From NCBI GenBank assembly GCA_947651225.1, contig CANSYK010000018.1, forward strand, positions 1-53,981: 53,981 nt of DNA. Reading direction: 5' to 3'. Source of the stretch: an uncultured bacterium. Lineage in GTDB: Bacteria > Bacillota > Clostridia > Lachnospirales > Lachnospiraceae. How positions within the stretch are numbered: position 1 is the stretch's first letter; each line of letters begins with the position of its first letter. This document shows, piece after piece, positions 1 through 8,352 of this stretch. A model generated the notes under the pieces. It was not told where the DNA came from, did no database searches, and worked only from the letters and a program-made list of their open reading frames with translations. Made by a program: the position numbers and the translations under genes.

Positions 1-52
1 GAGTACCTTTGGCAGTATAATATTACTTGATTATTAATGCAATGCTGTACTA

Positions 53-754
53 GTGCTTTCCTATAAGGACAAGCTATTAAATCAGGATGGTTACAAGGTT
101 AGCAGCATCAATTCTTTTTTGGTGGCGGCAAATTCCTTTTTTGAATATATGGGCTGGCTTGATTTGAAGGTAAAAACCTATAAAGTACAACAGGAAACAT
201 TTTGTCCAGAGAATAAGTTCCTTACAAAAGAGGAGTATTACCGTCTTGTAGAGACAGCAAAAGAAACAGGAAAAATCCGGCTGTCAATGATTTTACAGAC
301 AATCGGCGCTACAGGAATTCGTGTTAGTGAACTGGAAGCAATCACTGTGGCATCCGTGCGGAATAATTCAATTGTTATTCATAATAAGGGAAAAATAAGG
401 AAAATTCTTCTGCCAGATGGATTAAGAGAGAAGCTGCTTTGTTATATTGGGAAGAATGGAATTAAAAAGGGAGCTGTTTTTTGCACTGCTTCGGGGAAGG
501 CAGTCAACCGTAGCAATATCTGGCGGGAAATGAAGGCACTCTGCAAAAAGGCGAGTGTCTGTGAGAGCAAGGTATTCCCGCATAATCTGAGACATCTTTT
601 TGCCACCGTTTTTTATGGAATCAAAAGCGATATCGCAAAACTGGCAGATATCCTTGGGCACAGCAGTATTGAAACAACGAGACTTTATATCAGGACAACC
701 GATAAAGAGCACAGGGAGCAGCTTAATCAGATGGAGCTTGTGCCCTTGTGGTGA
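53..754 (+). CDS. Tyrosine recombinase (XerC/D-like, candidate invertase), N-terminally truncated
   Basis: A site-specific DNA recombinase of the phage-integrase family. The catalytic domain is complete. All six usual residues are visible: Arg in GIRVSEL, Lys in HNKGKIRK, the His-x-x-Arg of HNLRH, His in LGHSS and the Tyr nucleophile in TRLYIRT. The 233-residue product starts at a GTG in the middle of the helical core-binding domain (LSYKDKLL, then SSINSFLVAANSFFEY). A stop lies in frame at 35-37, and none of the three forward frames of bases 1-52 encodes the missing first 60 or so residues. The gene is therefore cut at its 5-prime end. A functional N-terminus could lie beyond the window only through rearrangement. 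It stands directly upstream of a 22-bp inverted-repeat pair, so I infer it is, or was, the invertase for that switch. An unrelated integrase remnant is the alternative. Confidence 0.8.
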   Translation: MLSYKDKLLNQDGYKVSSINSFLVAANSFFEYMGWLDLKVKTYKVQQETFCPENKFLTKEEYYRLVETAKETGKIRLSMILQTIGATGIRVSELEAITVASVRNNSIVIHNKGKIRKILLPDGLREKLLCYIGKNGIKKGAVFCTASGKAVNRSNIWREMKALCKKASVCESKVFPHNLRHLFATVFYGIKSDIAKLADILGHSSIETTRLYIRTTDKEHREQLNQMELVPLW

Positions 755-918
755 TGATAAAATATATTGTCCGTTCTGATGTGTTGGAAAAATTTAGAAG
801 AAAGTTTTGTTGATATGCTGCGCATGCCTGGCACAATTACTCAGACAAAAAAGGCGCTGCCTTTGTCAGCCTGAATGGAGAAAGCTAAAAAAACTGTATG
901 CAGCCTGCATACAGTCCT
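755..918. other. Spacer between recombinase and invertible segment
   Basis: No convincing reading frame is present. It holds a GC-rich imperfect hairpin at about 843-868 and the perfect palindrome at 893-915 listed separately. The hairpin could end recombinase transcription, but it lacks a T-run on the plus strand. Confidence 0.4.
893..915. repeat. Perfect 23-nt palindrome beside left inverted repeat
   Basis: Two 11-base arms (ACTGTATGCAG and its exact complement) meet around a single C. It lies 3 nt outside the left 22-bp inverted repeat. It may be a protein-binding site or a hairpin that isolates the recombinase from the switch. Its role is unknown. Confidence 0.6.
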
Positions 919-940
919 TACAACATAATGATTATTATGT
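919..940 (+). repeat. Left inverted repeat of invertible segment (IRL)
   Basis: 22 bases that occur again as an exact reverse complement at 1270-1291. The repeat is itself nearly symmetric (ACATAAT, four bases, ATTATGT), as expected for a site bound by two tyrosine recombinase protomers. Confidence 0.75.
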
Positions 941-1222
941 GCTGCTCTACCAGGTTTCAGCAAGGGCTAAAATTGCAGACTAAGCCGGTAAAACTGCCTG
1001 CCAAAAACCAATAACAGTACCCCAAAATAATTATGTCATACTGCCAGAAAAGCCCCGATTAATGGGTGTTTCAGCCAACTTACCAGATACAATATGTACG
1101 AGATTCCATGATGTTTCTAAAAGACAGCATTCGGAAACCCAAAGCTTTCCTTACAGACAGGACAGAACTTTCATGGCTGTCCCCTGTAAAAACACCAGAT
1201 AATGAAAAATCAGAAAAAATCC

Positions 1223-1251
1223 TTGAAATACAAAGAATTCCGTGTTACAAT
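1223..1251 (+). promoter_or_regulatory. Promoter inside the invertible segment
   Basis: TTGAAA at 1223-1228, a 17-nt spacer, and TACAAT at 1246-1251. Transcription would begin near 1258, cross the right inverted repeat and run through a leader of about 265 nt into the helicase gene. Confidence 0.65.
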
Positions 1252-1269
1252 GGCATATGTATTTGGATA

Positions 1270-1291
1270 ACATAATAATCATTATGTTGTA
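1270..1291 (-). repeat. Right inverted repeat of invertible segment (IRR)
   Basis: Exact reverse complement of 919-940 over 22 bases. It sits between the outward promoter and the first downstream gene. Confidence 0.75.
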
Positions 1292-1523
1292 TGGGGTACT
1301 GTTGTCGGCTGTGTTGGCATGCGTAGCCGGGAGGCAGCCCCGCATTCAGCGGAAATATGAAGACAGCAGTAGATTGTGATGGATAATTTTGTTTTCTTAT
1401 ATATTCATACGTGTTACTTGCCGCAAGGTGTTTTCCGCAATTTTTTGGCAGTAAGGAACGGAACTGTCCAGAGATAGGCTAATTAAGAGGCGTAAGCTGT
1501 TTTGGCGGTTCCTGAGAAAGCTG
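1292..1523 (+). other. Untranslated leader of the island transcript
   Basis: There is no gene in this stretch. It would be the 5-prime leader of RNA started at the invertible promoter. Short GC-rich complementary segments (ATGCG and CGCAT near 1319-1345) could pair. I see no clear terminator, and no NusG/LoaP-type antiterminator gene is present in the window. Confidence 0.4.
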
Positions 1524-4304
1524 GTGGTCAGATTGGTAGACGAAGATATGCGGCATGATTTTTTGCCATTGCCGTTTGAATCGGAAATGCAAAAAGCTAC
1601 GCATGACATAAGGATGTCCTTGGAGTTATTTCCACATAATCGGCATGCTTATGATGTGATCTGTCATTTATTAAAGAGGAAAGGAAAGGCTGCAGTCATT
1701 CATCCCACAGGAACCGGAAAGTCTTTTATTGCGTTTCGCCTTGTATTTGACAATCTACAGGCAAGGATTCTCTGGCTGTCTCCAAGCGAATATATTTTTC
1801 GGACACAGGTAGAAAGCCTAAGAAAAAGCCTATTTGGAGTGGAAAATCGGAGAAAAAATTTGGCAGATTTAGAAATAGAAAATCAGAGGAAAAGTCTGCC
1901 TGATTTGGAAAAGGAAAAAGAGAGAACTTTAAGGCGGATGGCAGAAGGGCTGGAATTTATGACATATTCCCGGCTGATGCTTTGCGCAGATTCTTTTTCT
2001 GAAAAAAAACTGGATTATATTATCCTGGATGAGTTTCACCGCTGTGGGGCTTCGGAGTGGGGGAAGGGAGTACGGAAGCTTCTTTTAGAACACCCAGAAG
2101 CAAAGATTTTAGGGCTTTCTGCTACAAATGTGCGCTACCTTGACGGACAAAGGGATATGGCAGAGGAACTTTTTGCGGGCTGTGTTGCCTCAAAAATGAC
2201 ACTTGGGGAGGCTGTGGCAGAAAAGATACTGCCAGCGCCATGCTATGTGATTTCCATGTATTCTTATCAAAAGGAGCTGGAGCATATAGCGGAGCGTGTG
2301 AAGAACGGCAGGGATTCCTCTTTAAGGCGGCAGAATGAAGAACTGCTGGAAAAGCTGCGCAGAAGTTTAGAACAGGCAGATGGTCTGGAAACGGTTTTTG
2401 GAAGGCATATCAAAAACAGGCATGGGAAATATATTGTTTTTTGTTCTGGGAAAAGTCATATGGAAGAAATGATTTCCCATGTAGGGGAATGGTTCAGCCT
2501 TGTGGATAGAAAACCACATATTTACAGGGTTTCCTTTGATGATTCCGGTGCAGGAAAGCAGTTTGAAGCGTTCCAGAAAGATGAAGGCAGTCATTTAAAG
2601 CTTCTATTCTGCATTGATATGTTAAACGAAGGCGTGCATGTGGAAGGCGTAGACGGGGTAATCCTTTTGCGTCCGACAGTTTCGCCAACGCTTTATTTAC
2701 AGCAGATTGGCCGTGGGCTTGTTGCAGGTAGGGGGAGGGAAGAACAACCTGTTATATTTGATGTTGTCAATAACTTTGAAAGTCTTTCTTTGGTTGATTC
2801 CCTTCAAGGGGAGTTTGAACAGGCTCTGGCTTTTCTACAGTATACAGGGGAAGAAAAGACAGAATGCCAGAATACCTTTCAGGTGATTGATGAACTGTTA
2901 GACTGCCGGAAACTTTTTCGTACCATCTGCCAGAATCTTTCTTCTCCGTGGGATGTGTATTACCAGGAGGCAGAAGCTTTCTATAAAAAGGAAGGCCATC
3001 TTGAGGTGAAGAAACGGTATGTCACGGAAAGTGGTTTGAGCCTTGGCTCATGGATTCTGACGCAGAGAAGAGTACGTGCAGGAACTGTGGCTGGGAATTT
3101 AAGTGAGGAACAGATAAAAAGGCTGGATGCCATTGGAATGCGCTGGAAAGACAAAAGGACAGAGAAGCTTGAAAAAGGGCTGGCAAAACTAGAACAGTTT
3201 GTGTCAGAAAATGGCCATGGAGATGTCAATTTACAGTATGTAACAGAAGATGGGTTTCCGCTTGGGAAATGGCTCTGTAATATGCGTTCTAAGTATAGAA
3301 AGGGCAATTTGGAAGAGGAAGCGGTCGAGAGTCTGGAAAAGGCAGGCATAGTCTGGGATGTTGGGAAATATCGTTGGGAGATATATTACAAGGCAGCAGA
3401 GGAGTATAAAAACTCTTTTGGTGATTTGGAGATTCCATGCAGCTATGTGACAGAAGATGGGAAGAAGCTTGGTGTATGGCTGAATAACCAGAAAAGCAGT
3501 TATAGGAAAAAATATCATTTGGTTTCTGGCACTGTCAGAGAGACGGAATATACAGACCAGTGCAGGCATTCAAAAGAAATAGGGCATGGTTTTGCGGAGA
3601 AGCACAGGCTGGCAGAAGAAAATAGTTTTACAAAGGAGCAAGTTCAAAAATTAGAAGCTCTTGGCATCCGCTGGGAGGAGAAGTCAGAAAGCAACTTTGA
3701 AAGGAAATACCAGATTGCCAGAGAATATTACAAAGAGCATGGAAATTTAGAAATGCCATCCACTTTTGTGTATAAAGGGGAAAACCTTGGAAAGTGGCTG
3801 AATGAACTCAGGCTTGCCAGAAAGAATACAGGCTCGCAGAATCTGACCAAAGAAAAAGTACAGAAGCTTGACCAGATTGGCATGGTCTGGGAAAAGAAGG
3901 ATTCATGGGAGTATCGTTGCAGGCTTGCAAAAGAGTATTTCAAAAAACATGGGAATCTGGAGATTTCGCAGCAGTATGTAACAGAGGATGGCATCTGGCT
4001 TGGAAAGTGGCTGTACATACAAAGAACACATTATAGAAAGGGTGTTCTTGAGGATTGGAAAAAAGAAGAACTGGATAAACTTGGGATGTGCTGGGAATCT
4101 TTCACAGAGTCTGCTTTTGAAAAAGGCTGTAAGGCTTTGGCGGAATATTTTTCTGACAATCCGTCAAAAGAAGTGATAAAGACGATTATTATGCCGGATG
4201 GCTACCGTCTGGGTGAGTGGGTTTACCGCCAAAAGAGGAAGAAAAAGGCAGGAAAACTGACAAAAGAGCAGGAGGAACGGCTGGCAGTTCTTGGCGTGGA
4301 GTGA
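1524..4304 (+). CDS. Large SF2 DNA/RNA helicase with six C-terminal HA repeats
   Basis: A superfamily 2 helicase of 926 residues. Walker A is HPTGTGKS (about 60-67), the Walker B box is DEFH (169-172), motif III is SAT (199-201) and motif VI is QQIGRGL (393-399). From about residue 478 to the end come six diverged helicase-associated (HA, PF03457-type) repeats of about 65 residues. Each has a GHLEV or GNLE-like centre, LG-x-W-L, and an ending like LxxLGIxW; these probably bind nucleic acid. The GTG start has only a weak ribosome site. ATG at 1548 or 1614 is also possible, and the Firmicute relatives I recall begin near the 1614 Met. It is the first gene after the invertible promoter and has no obvious link to polysaccharide synthesis. 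Its role is unknown; a defence or mobile-element function is possible. Confidence 0.85.
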   Translation: MVRLVDEDMRHDFLPLPFESEMQKATHDIRMSLELFPHNRHAYDVICHLLKRKGKAAVIHPTGTGKSFIAFRLVFDNLQARILWLSPSEYIFRTQVESLRKSLFGVENRRKNLADLEIENQRKSLPDLEKEKERTLRRMAEGLEFMTYSRLMLCADSFSEKKLDYIILDEFHRCGASEWGKGVRKLLLEHPEAKILGLSATNVRYLDGQRDMAEELFAGCVASKMTLGEAVAEKILPAPCYVISMYSYQKELEHIAERVKNGRDSSLRRQNEELLEKLRRSLEQADGLETVFGRHIKNRHGKYIVFCSGKSHMEEMISHVGEWFSLVDRKPHIYRVSFDDSGAGKQFEAFQKDEGSHLKLLFCIDMLNEGVHVEGVDGVILLRPTVSPTLYLQQIGRGLVAGRGREEQPVIFDVVNNFESLSLVDSLQGEFEQALAFLQYTGEEKTECQNTFQVIDELLDCRKLFRTICQNLSSPWDVYYQEAEAFYKKEGHLEVKKRYVTESGLSLGSWILTQRRVRAGTVAGNLSEEQIKRLDAIGMRWKDKRTEKLEKGLAKLEQFVSENGHGDVNLQYVTEDGFPLGKWLCNMRSKYRKGNLEEEAVESLEKAGIVWDVGKYRWEIYYKAAEEYKNSFGDLEIPCSYVTEDGKKLGVWLNNQKSSYRKKYHLVSGTVRETEYTDQCRHSKEIGHGFAEKHRLAEENSFTKEQVQKLEALGIRWEEKSESNFERKYQIAREYYKEHGNLEMPSTFVYKGENLGKWLNELRLARKNTGSQNLTKEKVQKLDQIGMVWEKKDSWEYRCRLAKEYFKKHGNLEISQQYVTEDGIWLGKWLYIQRTHYRKGVLEDWKKEELDKLGMCWESFTESAFEKGCKALAEYFSDNPSKEVIKTIIMPDGYRLGEWVYRQKRKKKAGKLTKEQEERLAVLGVE

Positions 4305-4427
4305 TGGTTCTGTGAAACTTGGATTATATTTGAAACTCAGGCGGGCATAACTTAGATGAAATTCTGCATTCAATTCATTTTAATCTGGGAGATACAGGTT
4401 ATTGAAGCAGGGGAAAGAAGGCTGAAA

Positions 4428-4664
4428 ATGGGATCTGACAAGGGCAGGACGAAACCACAGCATTCTGCTGGAAAGGAACAATGTATTTTATGTGGAAGGC
4501 TGACAGAAATGGCAAAAAAACGGCCGATTTCCAAGCGGGAGCATTACATAGAAGGCGCTGGACAGCTCTGTAGAAAATGTTATCAGGAACTATATGTGCC
4601 AAAGCATAATGCAAATGTGGTGCAGCTTGCCAGTCAGAACATATCAGATAAGTGGTTTTCGTAA
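4428..4664 (+). CDS. Small zinc-ribbon protein of unknown function
   Basis: A 78-residue basic protein with two Cys-x2-Cys knuckles (CILC near residue 21 and CRKC near 51) that could hold one zinc ion. The ATG at 4428 follows an AGAAGG ribosome site; the frame is open further upstream (to 4356) without a better start. It lies between the helicase and the initiating sugar transferase on the same strand. I cannot name a family. The knuckles suggest nucleic-acid or protein binding. Confidence 0.6.
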   Translation: MGSDKGRTKPQHSAGKEQCILCGRLTEMAKKRPISKREHYIEGAGQLCRKCYQELYVPKHNANVVQLASQNISDKWFS

Positions 4665-4717
4665 TTCTTAAATACATTTTGAGGACAGGATACAGTTCCT
4701 AAGCAGGGAGGAAAAAG

Positions 4718-6271
4718 ATGGAAGGGATAAAGCACGATGTCACACTGCGTCTGGTCAAGGTAGCAGATGCAGTTTTGATTACTGTCCCTTTTGCTGTGGT
4801 ATGGCTCTTTTATTATGCAGAAAGGACATGGGCGCCCTTTTATCTGAAAGGGAATTGGGCAGTTATAGGATTATTTCTTTTCCTGTATGCAATGTTTGGG
4901 AAAGTATACGATGCTTTTTTGGTCTCTATGAACCAGATGTTTGAATCGGTATATAGCCAGTCATTGGCGGCATTATTTTCTGATTCTGTCATGTATATTG
5001 TGAGCTGGCTTCTGACAAAACACCTGCCAAATCCTGTCCCTTTGTTTTTTGTATTTTTCTGTCAGGTTGTTCTTGCCGCTCTTTGGTTTAAGCTTGCAAA
5101 TAAGTGGTATTACAGCATATTTGTGCCGAAAAAGTCGGCGGTTGTTTATGATATGCGCAGTGGGATGGAAAGGCTTGTGGAGGAATATGGGCTGGCAAAG
5201 AAATTTGATATCTGTCTTACAGAGGGTGTGGAAGAGTGTCTTGCAGATATCCATATGTTGGATGGGATGGACGCTGTATTTTTAAGTGGAATCCATAGCC
5301 ATGACAGAAATATTATTCTGAAATACTGTGTAGAAAAGGGGATTGAAGTTTATGTGATTCCAAGGATTGGTGATACGATTATGAGTGGTGCAAAACAGAT
5401 GCACATGTTCCATCTGCCCATTTTACGGACAGGCAGATATAATCCGTCCCCAGTCTATCTGGTGGCAAAAAGGCTGGTTGATATAGCGGTTGCACTTGCT
5501 GCCGTTATAATACTGTTTCCAGTGTGGCTTATAACGGCTATTGCAGTAAAAGCGGAGGATAGTGGAGATATCTTTTACCGACAGCGCCGCCTGACAAAAG
5601 ATGGAAAAGCATTTGATGTATTAAAATTCCGCAGTATGAAAATGAATGCGGAAGGGGATGGAATTGCAAGGCTTTCTTCGGGTGAAAATGATGAACGCTT
5701 AACAAAGGTAGGGCGTGTTATCCGCAAAGTCCGTCTGGACGAGCTTCCACAACTGCTTTGCATTTTAAAAGGAGATATGAGCCTTGTAGGACCAAGACCA
5801 GAACGACCGGAGATTGCCAGACAGTATGAAGAGGAAATGCCGGAATTTCGTTTGCGCCTGCAGGCAAAAGCAGGGTTAACAGGTTATGCACAGGTTTATG
5901 GGAAGTATAATACGACACCCTATGATAAGCTGCAGATGGATTTGATGTATATTGCGCATCCGAGTATGGTGGAGGATTTTAGGATTATGCTTGCCACAAT
6001 GAAGATTTTGTTTTTGGCTGAGAGTACAGAAGGGGTGGAAGAAGGAGCTGTCACAGCAATAGAAGTGAAAGGTTTAGAAAAACAGGGTGATTTAGAAGAT
6101 ACCATTTATCAGGCTGAAAGTGAATATGCGGCAATGCTGCCTGTTAAAACAGCAATGGAAATAGAGAATGTTAATTGTAGCCTACATATTATGAAGAGTG
6201 AAAAATATGAAAATAATGATGAATTCAGGAACAGTCCTGCCGTTTTTTCAGATGAGGAGAAGACTTTGTGA
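4718..6271 (+). CDS. Polyprenyl-phosphate sugar phosphotransferase (initiating enzyme)
   Basis: Membrane enzyme that moves a sugar phosphate from a nucleotide sugar to undecaprenyl phosphate, the first step of repeat-unit assembly. The 517-residue protein has about four N-terminal membrane helices, a soluble middle domain and a fifth helix near residue 255-275. The C-terminal bacterial sugar transferase domain contains KFRSM (303-307), the catalytic Asp-Glu of DELPQL (341-342) and GDMSLVGPRPERPE (352-365), as in WbaP and CpsE. A GGAGG site precedes the ATG. The C-terminal 100 or so residues are acidic and unlike the family, and the last 65 nt overlap the next gene, so the normal stop may have been lost. 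Which sugar is transferred cannot be read from sequence. Confidence 0.92.
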   Translation: MEGIKHDVTLRLVKVADAVLITVPFAVVWLFYYAERTWAPFYLKGNWAVIGLFLFLYAMFGKVYDAFLVSMNQMFESVYSQSLAALFSDSVMYIVSWLLTKHLPNPVPLFFVFFCQVVLAALWFKLANKWYYSIFVPKKSAVVYDMRSGMERLVEEYGLAKKFDICLTEGVEECLADIHMLDGMDAVFLSGIHSHDRNIILKYCVEKGIEVYVIPRIGDTIMSGAKQMHMFHLPILRTGRYNPSPVYLVAKRLVDIAVALAAVIILFPVWLITAIAVKAEDSGDIFYRQRRLTKDGKAFDVLKFRSMKMNAEGDGIARLSSGENDERLTKVGRVIRKVRLDELPQLLCILKGDMSLVGPRPERPEIARQYEEEMPEFRLRLQAKAGLTGYAQVYGKYNTTPYDKLQMDLMYIAHPSMVEDFRIMLATMKILFLAESTEGVEEGAVTAIEVKGLEKQGDLEDTIYQAESEYAAMLPVKTAMEIENVNCSLHIMKSEKYENNDEFRNSPAVFSDEEKTL

Positions 6272-7340
6272 TAACCTGATAGAAAAAGGATATGAAATTA
6301 CGGTTAGTGGTTATACAGAAGTTAGTAAAGACTTATTGAAGCAGTATAAGGCGGATTATGTATATATTCCATTATCGCGTGCTGGAATAAATCCTGTTCA
6401 GGATTTAAAGGTATTAAGAGCATACTATAAAGAAATGAAAAGGGAAAAGTATGAAATAGTTCATAGCTATACGGCGAAACCTAATATTTATGGTTCAATA
6501 GCAGCAAAATATGCTGGCATCAGAAGGATATATCCAACTGTCAATGGTCTTGGATATGCTTTTACAGATGTTGACACAGGAAAGTTGAAAGCAAAGTTTG
6601 TAAGGTTTATGATTTCTCTTTTATATAAATGGGGTTTCTCGTGTGCCACCAAAGTATTTTTTCAAAACAAAGATGATGCAAGGGAATTGATCCGGAGAAA
6701 AATTATAGATAAGGGTAAATGTGTCCTTATTTCTGGCTCAGGAATTGAACTGGATGCATATCCTTATAGTGAATGTTCTGTTACTCCAATGGTGTTTTTG
6801 ATTGCAACCCGTCTTTTAGTTACAAAGGGTGTCAGGGAATTTTGTGAAGCTGCAAGAATTGTCAAAAGAAAATATTCTGAAGCAGTTTTTCAGCTAGCAG
6901 GTGCATTAGATGATAACCCAGACAGTATTAGCCAGAAGGAGCTTAATTTTTATGTAAAAGAAGGGATTATTCAATATCTCGGTGTAGTCAGGGATATGCC
7001 GTCTGCTTTAAAAAAATGTTCTGTATTTGTCCTTCCATCCTTTTATCGGGAGGGAATACCGCATGTTATTTTGGAGGCTATGAGTGTTGGCAGGGCTGTT
7101 ATAACAACAGACTCCCCGGGGTGTAAAGAAACAGTCAGGGGAGCTGATGAGATGGGAAAAGGGAAAAATGGTTTTCTTATTCCTGCAAAAGACAGTCAGA
7201 TATTGGCTGAAAAGATGATATGGATGATTGAGCATACAGACAGGGTAAAAGAAATGGGGGAGGAAAGCCGTAGATATGCGGAGGAGAGATTTGACGTTGA
7301 AATGGTAAATAAAGTTATGTTGGAAACAATGGGAATTTAA
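6207..7340 (+). CDS. GT4 family glycosyltransferase
   Basis: A retaining GT-B glycosyltransferase that probably adds the second or a later sugar on the cytoplasmic face. The C-terminal half has the GT4 pattern LPSFYREGIPHVILEAMSVG, which holds the nucleotide-sugar E-x7-E motif, followed by TDSPGCKE. The N-terminal acceptor domain has HSYTAKPNIYGSIAA, typical of capsule enzymes related to WcaA or PglA. I chose the ATG at 6207; a GTG at 6198 is also in frame. It overlaps the upstream sugar transferase by 65 nt. DNA from here to about 17 kb is clearly more AT-rich than the flanks. Confidence 0.85.
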   Translation: MKIMMNSGTVLPFFQMRRRLCDNLIEKGYEITVSGYTEVSKDLLKQYKADYVYIPLSRAGINPVQDLKVLRAYYKEMKREKYEIVHSYTAKPNIYGSIAAKYAGIRRIYPTVNGLGYAFTDVDTGKLKAKFVRFMISLLYKWGFSCATKVFFQNKDDARELIRRKIIDKGKCVLISGSGIELDAYPYSECSVTPMVFLIATRLLVTKGVREFCEAARIVKRKYSEAVFQLAGALDDNPDSISQKELNFYVKEGIIQYLGVVRDMPSALKKCSVFVLPSFYREGIPHVILEAMSVGRAVITTDSPGCKETVRGADEMGKGKNGFLIPAKDSQILAEKMIWMIEHTDRVKEMGEESRRYAEERFDVEMVNKVMLETMGI

Positions 7341-7406
7341 CTGTACATATTTTTACAGAATATGTGAAAATATATGGGACATTTCCTCAAAAGAGAAGGG
7401 AAAAGC

Positions 7407-8327
7407 ATGAAAAAAGTGAATATCCTTTTATCTGCATTTAATGGAGAAAAGTATATTGAAGAACAAATAAGAAGTATTTTGGCACAAAAGGATGTAAAAA
7501 TTCATTTGATAATAAGGGATGATGGTTCAACTGACAATACGGTAAAAATAATTAGGTCTATTCAAAAGGAAAATGGAAATAGAATTGATTTAATAGAGGG
7601 AGAAAATGTTGGATATCGCAAAAGCTTTTATTTGTTATTATGTGCTCGTGACAAAAATTCGGATTATTATGCCTTTTCAGATCAGGATGATGTATGGATG
7701 TCCGAAAAGTTGATTGTTGCAATAAAAAAGCTTGAATGTGAAAATGAAAAATGGTTATATTCTTCAGCCTTAATATTGACTGATAAGAACTTACGAAAAA
7801 TAAGTTTTAGAAGCCAGAAAAATGTCCGGCAAACTTTGAAATCTTTTTTTATTAGGACAAGACTCTCTGGATGCACTATGGTATTTAAACCAGAACTGGC
7901 AGAGATAGCAGGCAACATACAAATTTCAAGTGTAGAAAATGTATCCCTTCCAGATCACGATGCGTTTTTATGTATGATTTCATTGGCGTCTGGTAAAAAA
8001 ATTATTATTGATGATCATGCATACATATTTCATAGGAGACTGGAAAATTCCGTTACAGCAGGAAGAGGGATTAAAAAAAGGGTATTAGTAGAATATAACC
8101 GTATTTTTAAACGGAAAAATAGTTATACTAATGCGGCGTCTATGCTTTTAAAGAAAAAGGATGAAATACAAATCAATGCTGATAATATTTCTTTCCTAAA
8201 AAATGTTATGTGGAGTAATAAAAATAGAAAGGCAAGAGTATGTTTATTTTTTGACAAGGAATTTTCCAGTGGCATTTTTGGAGCAGATGCATTGATAAGA
8301 ATCAAGATCATGCACCGAATATACTAA
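7407..8327 (+). CDS. GT2 family glycosyltransferase (rhamnosyltransferase-like)
   Basis: An inverting GT-A glycosyltransferase of 306 residues. The N-terminus has the nucleotide-sugar fold with NILLSAFNGEKYIEEQIRSI, RDDGSTDNT and the DxD-type motif FSDQDDVW, a combination often seen in rhamnosyl or other deoxysugar transferases of polysaccharide loci. The ATG at 7407 follows an AGAAGGG site; an upstream in-frame start at 7374 has none. The acceptor is unknown. Confidence 0.85.
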   Translation: MKKVNILLSAFNGEKYIEEQIRSILAQKDVKIHLIIRDDGSTDNTVKIIRSIQKENGNRIDLIEGENVGYRKSFYLLLCARDKNSDYYAFSDQDDVWMSEKLIVAIKKLECENEKWLYSSALILTDKNLRKISFRSQKNVRQTLKSFFIRTRLSGCTMVFKPELAEIAGNIQISSVENVSLPDHDAFLCMISLASGKKIIIDDHAYIFHRRLENSVTAGRGIKKRVLVEYNRIFKRKNSYTNAASMLLKKKDEIQINADNISFLKNVMWSNKNRKARVCLFFDKEFSSGIFGADALIRIKIMHRIY

Positions 8328-8352
8328 ATATAAGAAAGATGGGAAAAAACAG

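Larger units (their letters stand above)
919..1291 (+). other. Putative invertible promoter segment (inverton), ON orientation
   Basis: About 330 bp lie between two perfect 22-bp inverted repeats, next to a tyrosine recombinase gene. The segment has no credible protein; a 69-codon frame inside it (1066-1275) resembles nothing. It does carry a near-consensus promoter close to its right end. As read, the promoter points toward the helicase and polysaccharide genes; inversion would turn it toward the 3-prime end of the recombinase. Promoter-bearing invertible segments upstream of surface-polysaccharide loci are known from gut bacteria. Inversion of this one is inferred, not seen. Confidence 0.7.

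Noticed and set aside
1066-1275. 69-codon open frame inside the invertible segment
   Set aside because: No ribosome site and no family-like sequence; it runs through the promoter and ends at the right repeat. Treated as chance.
3000-4300. Tandem DNA repeats in the helicase as a recombination-variable array
   Set aside because: The six HA units are related at protein level only; the DNA has diverged too far for easy unequal exchange.
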